A stretch of 64,000 nucleotides of DNA, from contig CAMDVD010000006.1 of the NCBI GenBank assembly GCA_945878115.1, forward strand, positions 1-64,000, written 5' to 3'. The notes beneath the pieces are model-generated. The model saw only the letters and a list, made by a program, of their open reading frames with translations, had not been told where the DNA came from and ran no database searches. The position numbers and the translations under genes were made by a program. The DNA is from Chitinophaga pinensis (GTDB lineage: Bacteria; Bacteroidota; Bacteroidia; Chitinophagales; Chitinophagaceae). Of this stretch, positions 1 through 8,509 are shown in pieces. Each line of letters begins with the position of its first letter. Position 1 is the stretch's first letter.

Positions 1-1174
1 ATGTAGATGTAACCGAAATATTGTTGCCAACTAATCCACCATTATCAAATACAGCAGATAAAGTCAAGCTTACATTATCAGGAGGAATTACTCCGGAAAG
101 TGTTCCATTGATAGTAGCATTTGCAAAACCATCATACACTTTATTGTCGACCGAAGCACCAGCAATAGTAAGCGCTAATGGATTTACTACGCTAGCAAGC
201 GTTGGTAAATCCACTGGTGTTGCACCTGCACTCGTGCAAGTGATATTACCACTATAAGGTGAATTGGCTACAAGTGCATTTGCTTTTAAACGAACATAAA
301 TATTTGTTGCTGCAATATTACCAGCAGCACCTAATGTAAAACTATTTGCAAAACCACTACTTGCAGATGTAGAAATTTCAAAACCTGTAGGGGCAGTTAA
401 TAAGATTCCTGCTGTTAAACTTGTAGCTGAAATAGAAAAAGTAGTATTGCTTGAAGCTGTGCCATAGGTCGTACTTAATGCACTAAGTGGAGTGCCACTC
501 ACTGCTATAACTGGACTTGTACTATAGGAAGCAGTAGTTCCATTCAATTGAACATTCACTACATTTGAATTAATATCCAAACCGGCAGTACCTGTTGTTG
601 CTGTTGCATTATAGCCGTATAATCTAAAAGTAGTTGCAACGTTTAATGCAGTCAAACCTGAAATCGTAATCGTATTTGCTGCAAATGCACTAGTGACAAT
701 ACCGCTTACAGTTCCCAAGTCAGAAACAAATCCATCGGCAGAAGATCGCAATGTCACAGAGGACGGACCTGTACTTGAACGATCCCAATTAAATACAAAA
801 GATGTTGGTGTAAATGAAAATCCGCTATTTGGGGTAACAATAAATTGAATATAATTATTTCCAGCTATTGCATTTGCTAAGGTGGAAGGATTTGAATTAC
901 CAGCATCAAACCAGCCACTACCACCAAGACGATTAGAATTTGCCGTTGGTGTAATTCCACTTAATGTAAGATTGGCTGAGGCAATATTGGGGTCATTAAA
1001 TATACTAGGCTCTGTTGTTTCAGTTCCAGCATTCGCAAAGGTATTCCATCGGAGTAGTTGCGCATTTCCTGCATTTGCCAAGAAGCAAGCGAAGAAAAGG
1101 AGAGATAAGAATTTTGTCAGATTGTGACGGTAAAAACGGGTAGGTGATTGGTTTGTGCTTAAAATCTGTTTCAT
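1..1174 (-). CDS. YDG-domain secreted surface protein, C-terminus outside window
   Basis: The frame is open from an ATG at 1174 to the left edge, giving about 391 codons; the rest of the gene lies outside the window. Residues 1-39 form a long signal peptide: a basic start, then the hydrophobic FLSLLFFACFLANAG, ending in an AQ cleavage site. The mature part is rich in T, S, N, G and A with almost no charge, typical of stacked beta-sandwich surface proteins. Close to the edge it contains NKVYDGFANATINGTLSG, the hallmark of the YDG domain, which usually occurs in tandem in very large secreted Bacteroidota proteins. I infer an exported adhesin-like or structural protein, probably T9SS cargo; the C-terminal sorting domain that would prove this is not in view. 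Confidence 0.8.
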   Translation of the reverse strand, partial: MKQILSTNQSPTRFYRHNLTKFLSLLFFACFLANAGNAQLLRWNTFANAGTETTEPSIFNDPNIASANLTLSGITPTANSNRLGGSGWFDAGNSNPSTLANAIAGNNYIQFIVTPNSGFSFTPTSFVFNWDRSSTGPSSVTLRSSADGFVSDLGTVSGIVTSAFAANTITISGLTALNVATTFRLYGYNATATTGTAGLDINSNVVNVQLNGTTASYSTSPVIAVSGTPLSALSTTYGTASSNTTFSISATSLTAGILLTAPTGFEISTSASSGFANSFTLGAAGNIAATNIYVRLKANALVANSPYSGNITCTSAGATPVDLPTLASVVNPLALTIAGASVDNKVYDGFANATINGTLSGVIPPDNVSLTLSAVFDNGGLVGNNISVTST

Positions 1175-1412
1175 TGTTTTGGGGTTTAAGTTTTAATTTT
1201 TTTTTTGAACATAATGATTTGAGTTTGCAAAGAGAAACTATATTTATTAATATTAATCCTTAATACAAGTTTTTAATTTCCACAATAACAATAAGGTAAT
1301 GTGGATTCGTGTGTGTAATCCGAATGTTTTCGGCTAAGGATATTTGGGAATCTTCACTACAATTACAATAAATTTTTTTCATTGACTACACCAAATCATG
1401 GTGATAATGATT

Positions 1413-1502
1413 GGGCGGCACACACGTCCTGACTGTAAACGTCAGGATCCTTCCATGCCAGGGCGCATGGTACGGGCTTTCCCATCGATCGTTGCCGCAA
1501 TA
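1413..1502 (-). repeat. Structured intergenic repeat, copy A (variant arms)
   Basis: Read on the minus strand this 90-bp element starts TATTGCGGCAACGAT and ends GTGTGCCGCCC, the same termini as five other copies in the window. GCGGCA and TGCCGC can pair as a closing stem. The inner arms differ from the common 82-bp type: one hairpin CCATGC/GCATGG, and one TCCTGAC/GTCAGGA hairpin shared with copy E at 50079-50212. Confidence 0.75.
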
Positions 1503-1555
1503 CCCCTGCACCTTAATAGTAGTGAGTAGTTAATATTGAGAAATTCGAAAGTCAT

Positions 1556-1632
1556 TAATGGTTTTAATTTCCAAATTTTCAAATCTTCAAATTGGCTTTT
1601 GGAATTTGGAATTTTCAACTTTGGAATTTTAA
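1556..1632. repeat. AT-rich low-complexity repeat (CAAATT/GGAATTT units)
   Basis: The tract consists of short reiterated units such as TTTCAAATCTTCAAATTGG followed by TTTGGAATTT repeats, partly complementary to each other. Similar CAAATTCC-type tracts are common between genes in Bacteroidota, and a related stretch occurs inside a coding region at 45345-45405. Confidence 0.4.
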
Positions 1633-1633
1633 G

Positions 1634-2038
1634 TTAGGAATATACTCTTAATAATGTGCCTGTTAAAGTTGTATTGAATTTTTGCAAATCGGTACTGGCA
1701 GGACCTTGCAACACAGCACCAGCATCACTAAACAATGCACCATGCTTTGGACATCGAAATTTATCCGTACTAGATTGATACATAATTTCCTGACCTTCAT
1801 GTGTGCATGCTGCCGCTACTGCAACATAAGTACCTGCAATCGTCTTGGCCACAATAGCACCTTGATTGATCATATAAGCTCCATTATTCAGTAAAACTGC
1901 ATTGGCAGGAAGTGATAAATCTAGCGTAAAATCAATAGTCAAATCTGTTGATTTTTTTTTGCAAGAACTCATACAAGAAGCCACTACAGTAACTCCAGCT
2001 GTAACGCCTATTAATCCTAAAAATTCTTTTCTGGTCAT
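1634..2038 (-). CDS. Rieske [2Fe-2S] domain lipoprotein
   Basis: 134 residues. A small exported Rieske-type electron carrier. The N-terminus has basic residues, a hydrophobic stretch (residues 8-20) and a lipobox ending at Cys22 (VVASC), followed by a lysine-rich linker, so it should be a lipoprotein. The cluster ligands are visible: C78-T-H80 and C96-P-K-H99, the CxH...CxxH pattern that binds a [2Fe-2S] cluster through two Cys and two His. The spacing between the two motifs (16 residues) is normal for the family. The protein is only the Rieske module, with no oxygenase catalytic domain and no cytochrome b partner next to it. It is flanked by repeat-bearing gaps and appears to be a single-gene unit. 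Its redox partner cannot be inferred from this context. Confidence 0.85.
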   Translation of the reverse strand: MTRKEFLGLIGVTAGVTVVASCMSSCKKKSTDLTIDFTLDLSLPANAVLLNNGAYMINQGAIVAKTIAGTYVAVAAACTHEGQEIMYQSSTDKFRCPKHGALFSDAGAVLQGPASTDLQKFNTTLTGTLLRVYS

Positions 2039-2172
2039 TTGTGCAATTATTAATCTGCCTTAAAAGTAAAGGTTCATGCACTATGGTAGCAAGAAATTAA
2101 TCCCACTATTTTGTTAAATAATTTTAGCTAAACAAAAAATAGTATGAAAGTTATAGTTTTTAGGTGCTGTTG

Positions 2173-2254
2173 TATTGCGGCAACGATAGAATGGAAATCC
2201 TTTTTTGCTTGCTCTGAAGCAAAAAAGATTGGAATGATAGCGTGTCTGCCGCCC
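2173..2254 (+). repeat. Structured intergenic repeat, copy B (82 bp)
   Basis: Starts TATTGCGGCAACGAT and ends CTGCCGCCC; outer stem GCGGCA/TGCCGC. The inner hairpin is CTTTTTTGCTT-gctctg-AAGCAAAAAAG. Compared with copies D and F the stem changes on both sides (CTT/AAG against CTG/CAG, six T/A pairs against five), which is compensatory. Confidence 0.8.
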
Positions 2255-2260
2255 AAATGA

Positions 2261-2301
2261 TACCTATAGCATTTATTTTTTTGTCAAAAAATACTATGGT
2301 A
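2261..2301. repeat. AT-rich hairpin repeat next to copy B
   Basis: TACCTATAG at 2261 pairs with CTATGGTA ending at 2301 apart from one unpaired base; the inside is T-run then A-run (ATTTATTTTTTT/AAAAAATA). The same design occurs at 40564-40604, abutting copy D, and at 63875-63961. Confidence 0.6.
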
Positions 2302-2337
2302 GAACTCTCACAATAAATTTAGTTTTGTAATAATTTT

Positions 2338-2739
2338 TTACGATGCTTCCATGCACAATTCAACCAAAACGCCGTTTGTATTTTTAGGATGCAAAAAACA
2401 AACCCATTTATTATCGGCTCCTCGTTTTGGTTCTTCCTGCAACAATGTGAATCCAGCTTGCACTAATCTTTTCATTTCTGCTCGAATATCGTCTACTGCA
2501 AAAGCGATATGGTGCATGCCTTCTCCTTTTTTTTCAATGAACTTTGCAATAACGCCATCTGCTGTAGCTGATTCTAGAAGTTCAATTTTTGATTCCCCTT
2601 GCTGAAAAAAAGCAGTATTCACTTGTTCACTTTCAACCATTTCCGTTTTATAACATGTTGTATTCAGGAGGATTTCAAACAAGGGAATTGATATATCCAA
2701 GGATTTAACGGCAATACCTATATGTTCAATTTTTTGCAT
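2338..2739 (-). CDS. mce: Methylmalonyl-CoA epimerase
   Basis: 133 residues, the normal length. It interconverts (2S)- and (2R)-methylmalonyl-CoA, linking propionyl-CoA to succinyl-CoA metabolism in the cytoplasm. The protein is a single VOC-superfamily unit with two beta-alpha-beta-beta-beta modules. It has the family start EHIGIAV, the central GMHHIAF motif and C-terminal VLVELC; metal ligands are expected at His6, one of His76/His77, and Glu127. The mutase genes are not in the window, so the gene stands apart from its pathway partners. Structured repeat B lies between its 3' end and the upstream end of the Rieske gene. No frameshift or truncation is visible. The assignment rests on the close family match across the whole length. 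Confidence 0.92.
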   Translation of the reverse strand: MQKIEHIGIAVKSLDISIPLFEILLNTTCYKTEMVESEQVNTAFFQQGESKIELLESATADGVIAKFIEKKGEGMHHIAFAVDDIRAEMKRLVQAGFTLLQEEPKRGADNKWVCFLHPKNTNGVLVELCMEAS

Positions 2740-2839
2740 GAATAAAAAAGTTTAGTGTTTTGCATTGGCAAATAAAATTCAAATCTATACAACATGAAAA
2801 GATAATTCATATTTTAAATCGGTTTATAGAGTTTTAAAA

Positions 2840-2847
2840 TATATTTG
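2840..2847 (+). promoter_or_regulatory. Bacteroidota -7 promoter element (TATATTTG) for iscS-like gene
   Basis: Exact match to TAnnTTTG, 76 nt before the ATG at 2923. No convincing -33 TTTG is seen. Confidence 0.45.
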
Positions 2848-2922
2848 CCAACTCTGAAAGTCTCCCTCTACATCCTAGTGGCAGTATTTTCCCTTCCAAT
2901 AAAAAAATAAAACACTTAGAAT

Positions 2923-4137
2923 ATGAATTTCCCAATATACTTCGACAATAATGCTACTACCCCTTGTGACCCGAGAGTAGTCGACACGATGATTCCTTTT
3001 TTTACGCAAAATTTCGGTAACGCAGCAAGTCGCAACCACTCCTTTGGTTGGTCGGCTGAAGAGGCTGTTGATTATGCTCGCGAACAAGTGGCTAAATTAA
3101 TCGGAGCAGATCCAAAAGAAATTATTTTTACTTCTGGCGCAACGGAAGGAGATAACTTGGCTATTAAAGGCGTATATGAAATGTATGCTTCTAAAGGCAA
3201 TCATATTATTACCACTACGATTGAGCATAAAGCGGTTTTGGATACTTGTAAACATTTAGAAAAATTAGGTGCTGAAGTTACCTATTTACCTGTGGATGCA
3301 GAAGGTATGATTAACCTGCGTGATTTAGAAAAAGCAATAACACCAAAAACAATTCTATTGGCTATCATGTATGCCAATAATGAAGTTGGTACTGTCAATC
3401 CCATGCGCGAAATATCTGCCATTGCAAAGAAACATGGCGTATTACTTTTTAGCGATGCCGTTCAAGCAGTTGGTAAAATACCTGTGGATGTCAATAAAGA
3501 TGGTATAGACCTCATGGCATTTACTGCACATAAAATGTACGGCCCTAAAGGTGTTGGTGCATTGTATGTACGTCGCAAAAACCCACGTGTAAAAGTTACA
3601 GCGCAACTTGATGGTGGCGGTCATGAACGTGGCATGCGCAGTGGTACTTTGAATGTGCCAGGCATAGTTGGTTTCGGTAAAGCTTGTGAAATTTGTATGC
3701 AAGAAATGGCTTCTGACACGGAACGTATAACCAAGCTTCGTAATAAATTAGAAACGGAATTATTAAAAGTAGAAGAAAGTTATTTGAATGGTCATAAAAC
3801 AAATCGCTTACCACATGTTGCAAACATTTCATTTAAACATGTAGAAGGTGAAGGCTTACTCATGGGTATCAATAAATTTATTGCATTGAGTAGTGGTAGT
3901 GCTTGTACATCGGCTTCTTTGGAACCTTCCTATGTATTGAAAGCATTGGGTTTGGGCGATGACCTTGCACATAGTTCCCTTCGTTTTGGACTTAGTCGTT
4001 TCTCTACAGAAGAAGAAGTAGATTATACTATTAAAGCCGTTTCAGATACAGTACACAAACTAAGAGAAATGAGTCCTCTTTGGGAAATGTATAAAGAAGG
4101 CATTGATTTGAATGCCATTGAATGGGCAGCGCATTAA
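2923..4137 (+). CDS. iscS: Cysteine desulfurase, IscS type
   Basis: 404 residues, the expected size. A PLP enzyme that removes sulfur from cysteine and passes it as persulfide to Fe-S cluster and tRNA-thiolation acceptors. Visible landmarks are YFDNNATTP near the N-terminus, the EHKAVLD motif (His102), SDAVQAVG, the PLP Schiff-base lysine in TAHKMYGPKG (Lys204), and the mobile catalytic loop SSGSACTSASLEPSYVL with Cys328. That long loop with the LEPS sequence is typical of IscS rather than SufS. No iscU, iscA or fdx follows; the next gene is a cupin-GNAT fusion 71 bases downstream, so this is a stand-alone desulfurase that may serve several acceptors. A TATATTTG element lies upstream. Confidence 0.93.
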   Translation: MNFPIYFDNNATTPCDPRVVDTMIPFFTQNFGNAASRNHSFGWSAEEAVDYAREQVAKLIGADPKEIIFTSGATEGDNLAIKGVYEMYASKGNHIITTTIEHKAVLDTCKHLEKLGAEVTYLPVDAEGMINLRDLEKAITPKTILLAIMYANNEVGTVNPMREISAIAKKHGVLLFSDAVQAVGKIPVDVNKDGIDLMAFTAHKMYGPKGVGALYVRRKNPRVKVTAQLDGGGHERGMRSGTLNVPGIVGFGKACEICMQEMASDTERITKLRNKLETELLKVEESYLNGHKTNRLPHVANISFKHVEGEGLLMGINKFIALSSGSACTSASLEPSYVLKALGLGDDLAHSSLRFGLSRFSTEEEVDYTIKAVSDTVHKLREMSPLWEMYKEGIDLNAIEWAAH

Positions 4138-4208
4138 TGGATAGCGTATTATTGAATTCTTCTGCCTTACTTTTAGAATTAAACATTTCTTATTAAGGAC
4201 ATTGTTCT

Positions 4209-5000
4209 ATGAACCTTTTTCAAATTACAAATTGGGACCAAATAGTTGCAAAGGAAACAAAAGGTGAGACTGGTTTTTCACGCATTAAAACTACTTGGCT
4301 GCAGGATATTCAAATTCGTATGGTTGAATATTCTGCAAATTATAAAGCCGACCATTGGTGTAGTAAAGGTCATATTGTTTATTGTATAAATGGTTCGTAT
4401 ACTTTGCATTTTAAAGATGGAAGCAGTTATGCATTAGCAAGTGGCAGCAGTTATCAGACTGTAGATAATGAAGACAATCCACACTTATCTATATCTCAAG
4501 ATGGTTGCCAACTTTTTATTGTTGATGGTGGCTTTTTACAATCTAAAAAAATAAGTATAAAAAGAACCGACGCCAAGAATCCGCATTATCAAAAACTTAT
4601 CATCGAACTTGATGCTTTGTTACAAATTTTGGATGGGGATGAACATTCCTTTTATGCGCAATACAATACATCTGACGATATAAAATATGTGGCTATTGCT
4701 TATGAAGATGGCGTGGCTGTAGCTTGTGGCGCCATTAAGGAATATGCGCAGGATACCATGGAGATAAAAAGAATGTATACTATACCATCTAAAAGAGGCC
4801 AAGGAATTGCTACACAAATGCTTTCTGCATTGGAAAATTGGGCGCAAGAATTAGGGTTTCAAAAATGTATTTTAGAAACTGGCAATCAACAAATAGAAGC
4901 CATTGCATTATATCATACATGTGCTTATCAAATTATTCCAAATTATGGACAATACACGAATGTCGAAAACAGCATTTGCTTCGAAAAAATATTGAGTTGA
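4209..5000 (+). CDS. DHCW-type cupin fused to GNAT N-acetyltransferase
   Basis: 263 residues in two domains. Residues 1-112 match the DHCW-motif cupin family: GETGFSRIKT, RMVEYSANYKADHWCSKGH, then HIVYCINGSYTLHF and a closing LFIVDGGFL. These are small single-domain cupins of unknown biochemical role in other bacteria. Residues about 125-263 form a GNAT acetyltransferase with an acetyl-CoA loop RGQGIATQM, a preceding EIKRMYTIP strand and a C-terminal ALYHTCAYQIIPNYGQY segment typical of the fold. The reading frame is continuous across the junction and no start codon is favoured between the domains, so I read it as a real fusion. The acceptor substrate is unknown. The cupin may sense or bind the small molecule that is acetylated, which is inference only. 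The stop codon is TGA. Confidence 0.82.
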   Translation: MNLFQITNWDQIVAKETKGETGFSRIKTTWLQDIQIRMVEYSANYKADHWCSKGHIVYCINGSYTLHFKDGSSYALASGSSYQTVDNEDNPHLSISQDGCQLFIVDGGFLQSKKISIKRTDAKNPHYQKLIIELDALLQILDGDEHSFYAQYNTSDDIKYVAIAYEDGVAVACGAIKEYAQDTMEIKRMYTIPSKRGQGIATQMLSALENWAQELGFQKCILETGNQQIEAIALYHTCAYQIIPNYGQYTNVENSICFEKILS

Positions 5001-5116
5001 TGAACAAGTCCTTTCATATCCTTATTTGAAAAATTAATTATCGAAGTCTCTTACTAAAATCTTAAACCTTAAATTCATCACGTTCAATTCAAAATTAAAT
5101 TGCGATATTTGGCACA

Positions 5117-6949
5117 ATGAAAAAAGGATTGTCCATATTATACTTTTTGTTACTCGCTTTCACTATGCAAGCCCAAGATCAATTGGTGCAAGTAGCAAAA
5201 CAATATTTACTCAAAGGTGAATTTGATAAGGCCGCAGCCACCTATAAACAACTTCTAGATTATAGTCCAAATGATGCTGAGTTGCAACAATCTTATTTGC
5301 TTTGTTTGTTGGGCATGAAAGATTATACGAATGCTGAAAAATTAGTTAAGAAACAAATTAAATCAGATCGCTCTAATCAAAAATTACAATACAGCTTAGC
5401 AAAAATTTATAAAGCAGAAGGTGAAGAAAAAAAAGCCACCAAATTATTCACTTCCATCATTGATAACTTAAAACCATTGGATGAAGAAATAAGATATTAT
5501 GCAGATCAATTTGAGAAAGATAATATGTTAGATTATGCAATTGCTACTTATGAAAAAGCAAGAACCTTACAAAAAGAAAATACTTATTTATACGCCGAAG
5601 AACTAGCTATATTATTTGATAAAAAAGGAGATAAGGATAAGGCACTTAATAATTTATTAGACCTTTATATTTCTCATCCAGAAAAATCGGAAGACATTAG
5701 GGCAACCTTTCAACGCATCATGGATAAGCCAGAAAAGTTGGCGAGCTTGCAACAGAAAGTACGCACACGAATTGCTGTAGATACCAACCAGATGGGCTTT
5801 CCAGATTTAATGGCATGGATGTTTATTCAACAAAATAAATATGATAGTGCTTTCATACAAATCAAAACTATCGACAACAAATTGAATGAAAGAGGATTGC
5901 GTGTATTGGATTTTGCAAGAATATCTCTTCGTGAAAAACAATTTTCAGCCGCTTTATCAGGGTATAATTTTGTAATTGCAAAAGGTGTTGAAGAACCATT
6001 TTATGCAGTAGCTAGAAGTGAGAAACTTACTTGCTTAAATGAACAAATTCAACAGCTTCCAAATTATACCATTGCAGATGTTACAAAAATTGCAACCGAA
6101 TATGCCGATTTTTTAGAAGCATTTCCTGCCTTCAAATTAAAAGAAACCATGCGTGAGTATGCACAGTTTGAAGCAAAATATGTACACGATATTCAAAAGG
6201 CAATAGGCATATTGAATGAAGTAGTTGCCGCCAATAATGTAGACAAAACTTTTAAAGGCTATTGCAAATTAGACATGGGTGATTACCAATTAATCAATAA
6301 TGATATTTGGGAAAGTTCCTTATTGTATTCACAAGTTGACAAAGAATTTAAACAAGATATGCTTGGCGAAGAAGCGCGTTTTAAAAATGCAAAACTATCT
6401 TATTACACTGGAGATTTTGTTTGGGCACAAGGTCAACTCGATGTGTTGAAGGCCTCTACATCCGAATTGATTGCCAATGACGCCTTAAATTTATCTGTAC
6501 TCATTACAGAAAATAATCCGCCAGCAGACAGCAACAGTGCGCCTTTGCTTATGTATGCACATGCTGATTTATTAGAATTTCAAAATAAAAATGATGAAGC
6601 ACTTGTTGTATTAGATAGCATCACCGCAGAATATCCTAAACATCCTTTACTAGATGATATACTCATGGCTAGAGCTTTTATTTCCATCAAAAAACAAGAA
6701 TTTAATGATGCAGCGATGTACTTGCAAAAGATTGTTACCAATTATGGTGAAGATGTATTAGCAGATGATGCTTTGTATAATCTTGCATTAATCAATGAAA
6801 ATAGATTCAATAATAAAGACGAAGCTAAACGACTTTTTGAAGAATTAATTCTAAAATATCCAGGCAGTACTTACATCAATGAAGCACGCAAAAACTTCAG
6901 AAGATTGCGTGGCAATAAGTCGGACATGGATGCTTCTACAACATTCTAA
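5117..6949 (+). CDS. Secreted tetratricopeptide-repeat protein
   Basis: 610 residues. A signal peptide is evident (residues 1-19, MKKGLSILYFLLLAFTMQAQ). The mature protein is almost entirely helical TPR-like repeats: clear units near the N-terminus (YLLKGEFDKAAATYKQLLDYSPNDAEL, here cited only as location 28-54), further pairs at about 90-200, and another cluster at 480-600 resembling outer-membrane assembly TPRs (ADDALYNLALINENRF). TPR arrays bind peptides or partner proteins; no catalytic motif is present. The protein probably sits in the periplasm, where it could act as a scaffold. rsgA follows with only 10 bases between the TAA at 6947-6949 and its likely start, suggesting co-transcription, though the two jobs are not obviously related. 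Confidence 0.8.
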   Translation: MKKGLSILYFLLLAFTMQAQDQLVQVAKQYLLKGEFDKAAATYKQLLDYSPNDAELQQSYLLCLLGMKDYTNAEKLVKKQIKSDRSNQKLQYSLAKIYKAEGEEKKATKLFTSIIDNLKPLDEEIRYYADQFEKDNMLDYAIATYEKARTLQKENTYLYAEELAILFDKKGDKDKALNNLLDLYISHPEKSEDIRATFQRIMDKPEKLASLQQKVRTRIAVDTNQMGFPDLMAWMFIQQNKYDSAFIQIKTIDNKLNERGLRVLDFARISLREKQFSAALSGYNFVIAKGVEEPFYAVARSEKLTCLNEQIQQLPNYTIADVTKIATEYADFLEAFPAFKLKETMREYAQFEAKYVHDIQKAIGILNEVVAANNVDKTFKGYCKLDMGDYQLINNDIWESSLLYSQVDKEFKQDMLGEEARFKNAKLSYYTGDFVWAQGQLDVLKASTSELIANDALNLSVLITENNPPADSNSAPLLMYAHADLLEFQNKNDEALVVLDSITAEYPKHPLLDDILMARAFISIKKQEFNDAAMYLQKIVTNYGEDVLADDALYNLALINENRFNNKDEAKRLFEELILKYPGSTYINEARKNFRRLRGNKSDMDASTTF

Positions 6950-6959
6950 TATTTTATTA

Positions 6960-7889
6960 TTGAAGGCACTCATTTACAAATCGACAGGAAGCTGGTATAT
7001 CGCTAAATGCGAAGATGGTATCTTTCGGAATTGTCGTATTAAAGGCAAATTAAAATTAGATAGGTATATTACTTCCACGAATCCAATTGCAGTTGGTGAT
7101 CATGTGATTGTCGAATTAGAATCGAACCCAGAAGATACTGCCATGATTGCTGCAATCGAAACAAGAAGTAATTATTTGGTACGCACATCACCACATAGTA
7201 AATTTCAAAAACATATTGTTGCTTCCAATCTTACCCAAAGCATTATTCTTGCTACTTTAAAAGATCCGAAAACATCCCTTGGATTTATTGATCGCTTTTT
7301 GGTGACCTGTGAAGCCTATCATATTCCAGCAATAATTGTTATTAATAAATCAGATACTTTAGATGAGATAGATAAAATGTATTACCAAGATATCTATTCC
7401 ATTTATACAAAAATTGGATATCCAGTACATTTAATTTCTGCCGAAAAAAAAATCAATATGGAGACACTCCATCACTTGATGAAAGATAAAATAACGCTAC
7501 TGACTGGACATAGTGGCGTTGGCAAATCAACCCTCATTAACCAACTCATACCTGCACAAGACATACGTGTTCAAGAAGTATCCGATTGGAGTGGCAAAGG
7601 CATGCATACCACAACCTTTGCGCAAATGTATGATTTGCCACAAGGGGGTCAATTAATAGACACACCAGGTATTCGCGAACTGGGTATAGTGGATATAAAC
7701 CGAGCTGAACTCTCTGGCTATTTTCCAGAAATGAAACGCATTTTACAAGCTTGCAAATACAATAATTGTAATCATTTTAACACGCCACATTGCGCAGTGA
7801 AGCAAGCGGTAATAGATGGCAGTATTTCTCAAGAAAGATATATTAGCTATGCGAAAATTTTTGAGAGTATTGATGAAAAATCCTATTAA
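6960..7889 (+). CDS. rsgA: Ribosome small-subunit-dependent GTPase A
   Basis: 309 residues from a TTG start. A circularly permuted GTPase that acts late in 30S ribosome assembly. It has an N-terminal OB fold (residues 1-65), then G4 NKSD, G1 GHSGVGKST and G3 DTPGIRE in the permuted order, and a C-terminal zinc motif with the ligands in CKYNNCNHFNTPHC. I chose the TTG at 6960 because the family begins with the KALIYKSTGSWY strand and this removes overlap with the TPR gene. In-frame ATGs at 6930 and 6879 lie inside that upstream gene and remain possible. There is no clear ribosome-binding site. All motifs are intact, so the protein should be active. Confidence 0.93.
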   Translation: MKALIYKSTGSWYIAKCEDGIFRNCRIKGKLKLDRYITSTNPIAVGDHVIVELESNPEDTAMIAAIETRSNYLVRTSPHSKFQKHIVASNLTQSIILATLKDPKTSLGFIDRFLVTCEAYHIPAIIVINKSDTLDEIDKMYYQDIYSIYTKIGYPVHLISAEKKINMETLHHLMKDKITLLTGHSGVGKSTLINQLIPAQDIRVQEVSDWSGKGMHTTTFAQMYDLPQGGQLIDTPGIRELGIVDINRAELSGYFPEMKRILQACKYNNCNHFNTPHCAVKQAVIDGSISQERYISYAKIFESIDEKSY

Positions 7890-7959
7890 GCTTTCAAAGC
7901 CAATGCCTTTCCTAATGTCAATTCAGAACTATTTTTACATAGAATAAAGTACAATACAC

Positions 7960-8382
7960 ATGACCAATTCTATTTATGCTTGCCTATGGTTTGATGGTAA
8001 CGCAAAAGAAGCTGCAAGCTTTTATTGTGCTATTTTTAAAGATGGTAAAATACATTCTGAAAATCAAATGGTGGTTATTTTTGAAATCAATAACACCAAA
8101 TTTATGGGACTAAATGGTGGACCGCTTTTCAAATTTAATGAGACCGTTTCATTTGTGGTAGAATGTGCAACACAAGAAGAAATAGATCATTACTGGGAAA
8201 GGCTATGTGAAGGTGGTTCTGAAAGTAGATATGGATGGCTCAAAGATCAGTATGGTGTATCTTGACAAATTATACTAAAAAATCTTGGCAAACTAATGAG
8301 CAATCCCGAAAAAGCACAACGTGTTGGGAATGCCATTATGCAAATGAATAAACTCATTATGGAAATTTTGAACAATGCTTAG
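7960..8382 (+). pseudogene. VOC/PhnB-like protein interrupted by in-frame TGA
   Basis: The first frame runs 7960-8265 (101 residues) and stops at a TGA at 8263-8265. The same frame continues directly for 38 more codons to a TAG at 8380-8382, and these codons encode the expected family C-terminus (NPEKAQRVGNAIMQMNKL). Members of this PhnB/3-demethylubiquinone methyltransferase-like VOC family normally read GVSWQ at this point, so TGA has replaced the TGG tryptophan codon by one base change. The family fold is a dimeric glyoxalase-like barrel of uncertain substrate. The truncated product would lack the last helix. It is either a young pseudogene, a sequencing error or low-level read-through; TGA is a normal stop elsewhere in the window. 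Confidence 0.82.
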
Positions 8383-8473
8383 TCTAACAAAATTACATAA
8401 CGGAATAAAAAAAATTCTAATTCTCTAATTTTAGAAAAGTTATAATAATACAGAATATTTTTTTAGAAGACCC

Positions 8474-8481
8474 TATATTTG
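8474..8481 (+). promoter_or_regulatory. -7 promoter element (TATATTTG)
   Basis: Exact TAnnTTTG match 28 nt upstream of the TTG start at 8510. It supports transcription of the small gene and possibly the TonB receptor behind it. Confidence 0.45.
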
Positions 8482-8509
8482 TGACTCGCACGAATGGAAG
8501 ACTACCACT

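Larger units (their letters stand above)
1175..1633. other. Gene-free gap with structured repeat A and low-complexity tract
   Basis: No gene is supportable in these 459 bases. They hold one structured repeat (1413-1502) and an AT-rich low-complexity tract near the right end. The rest shows no recognisable signal. Confidence 0.6.

Noticed and set aside
8263-8265. Selenocysteine or altered genetic code at TGA
   Set aside because: The family has Trp here, no selenocysteine-like context is visible, and several genes in the window end in TGA.
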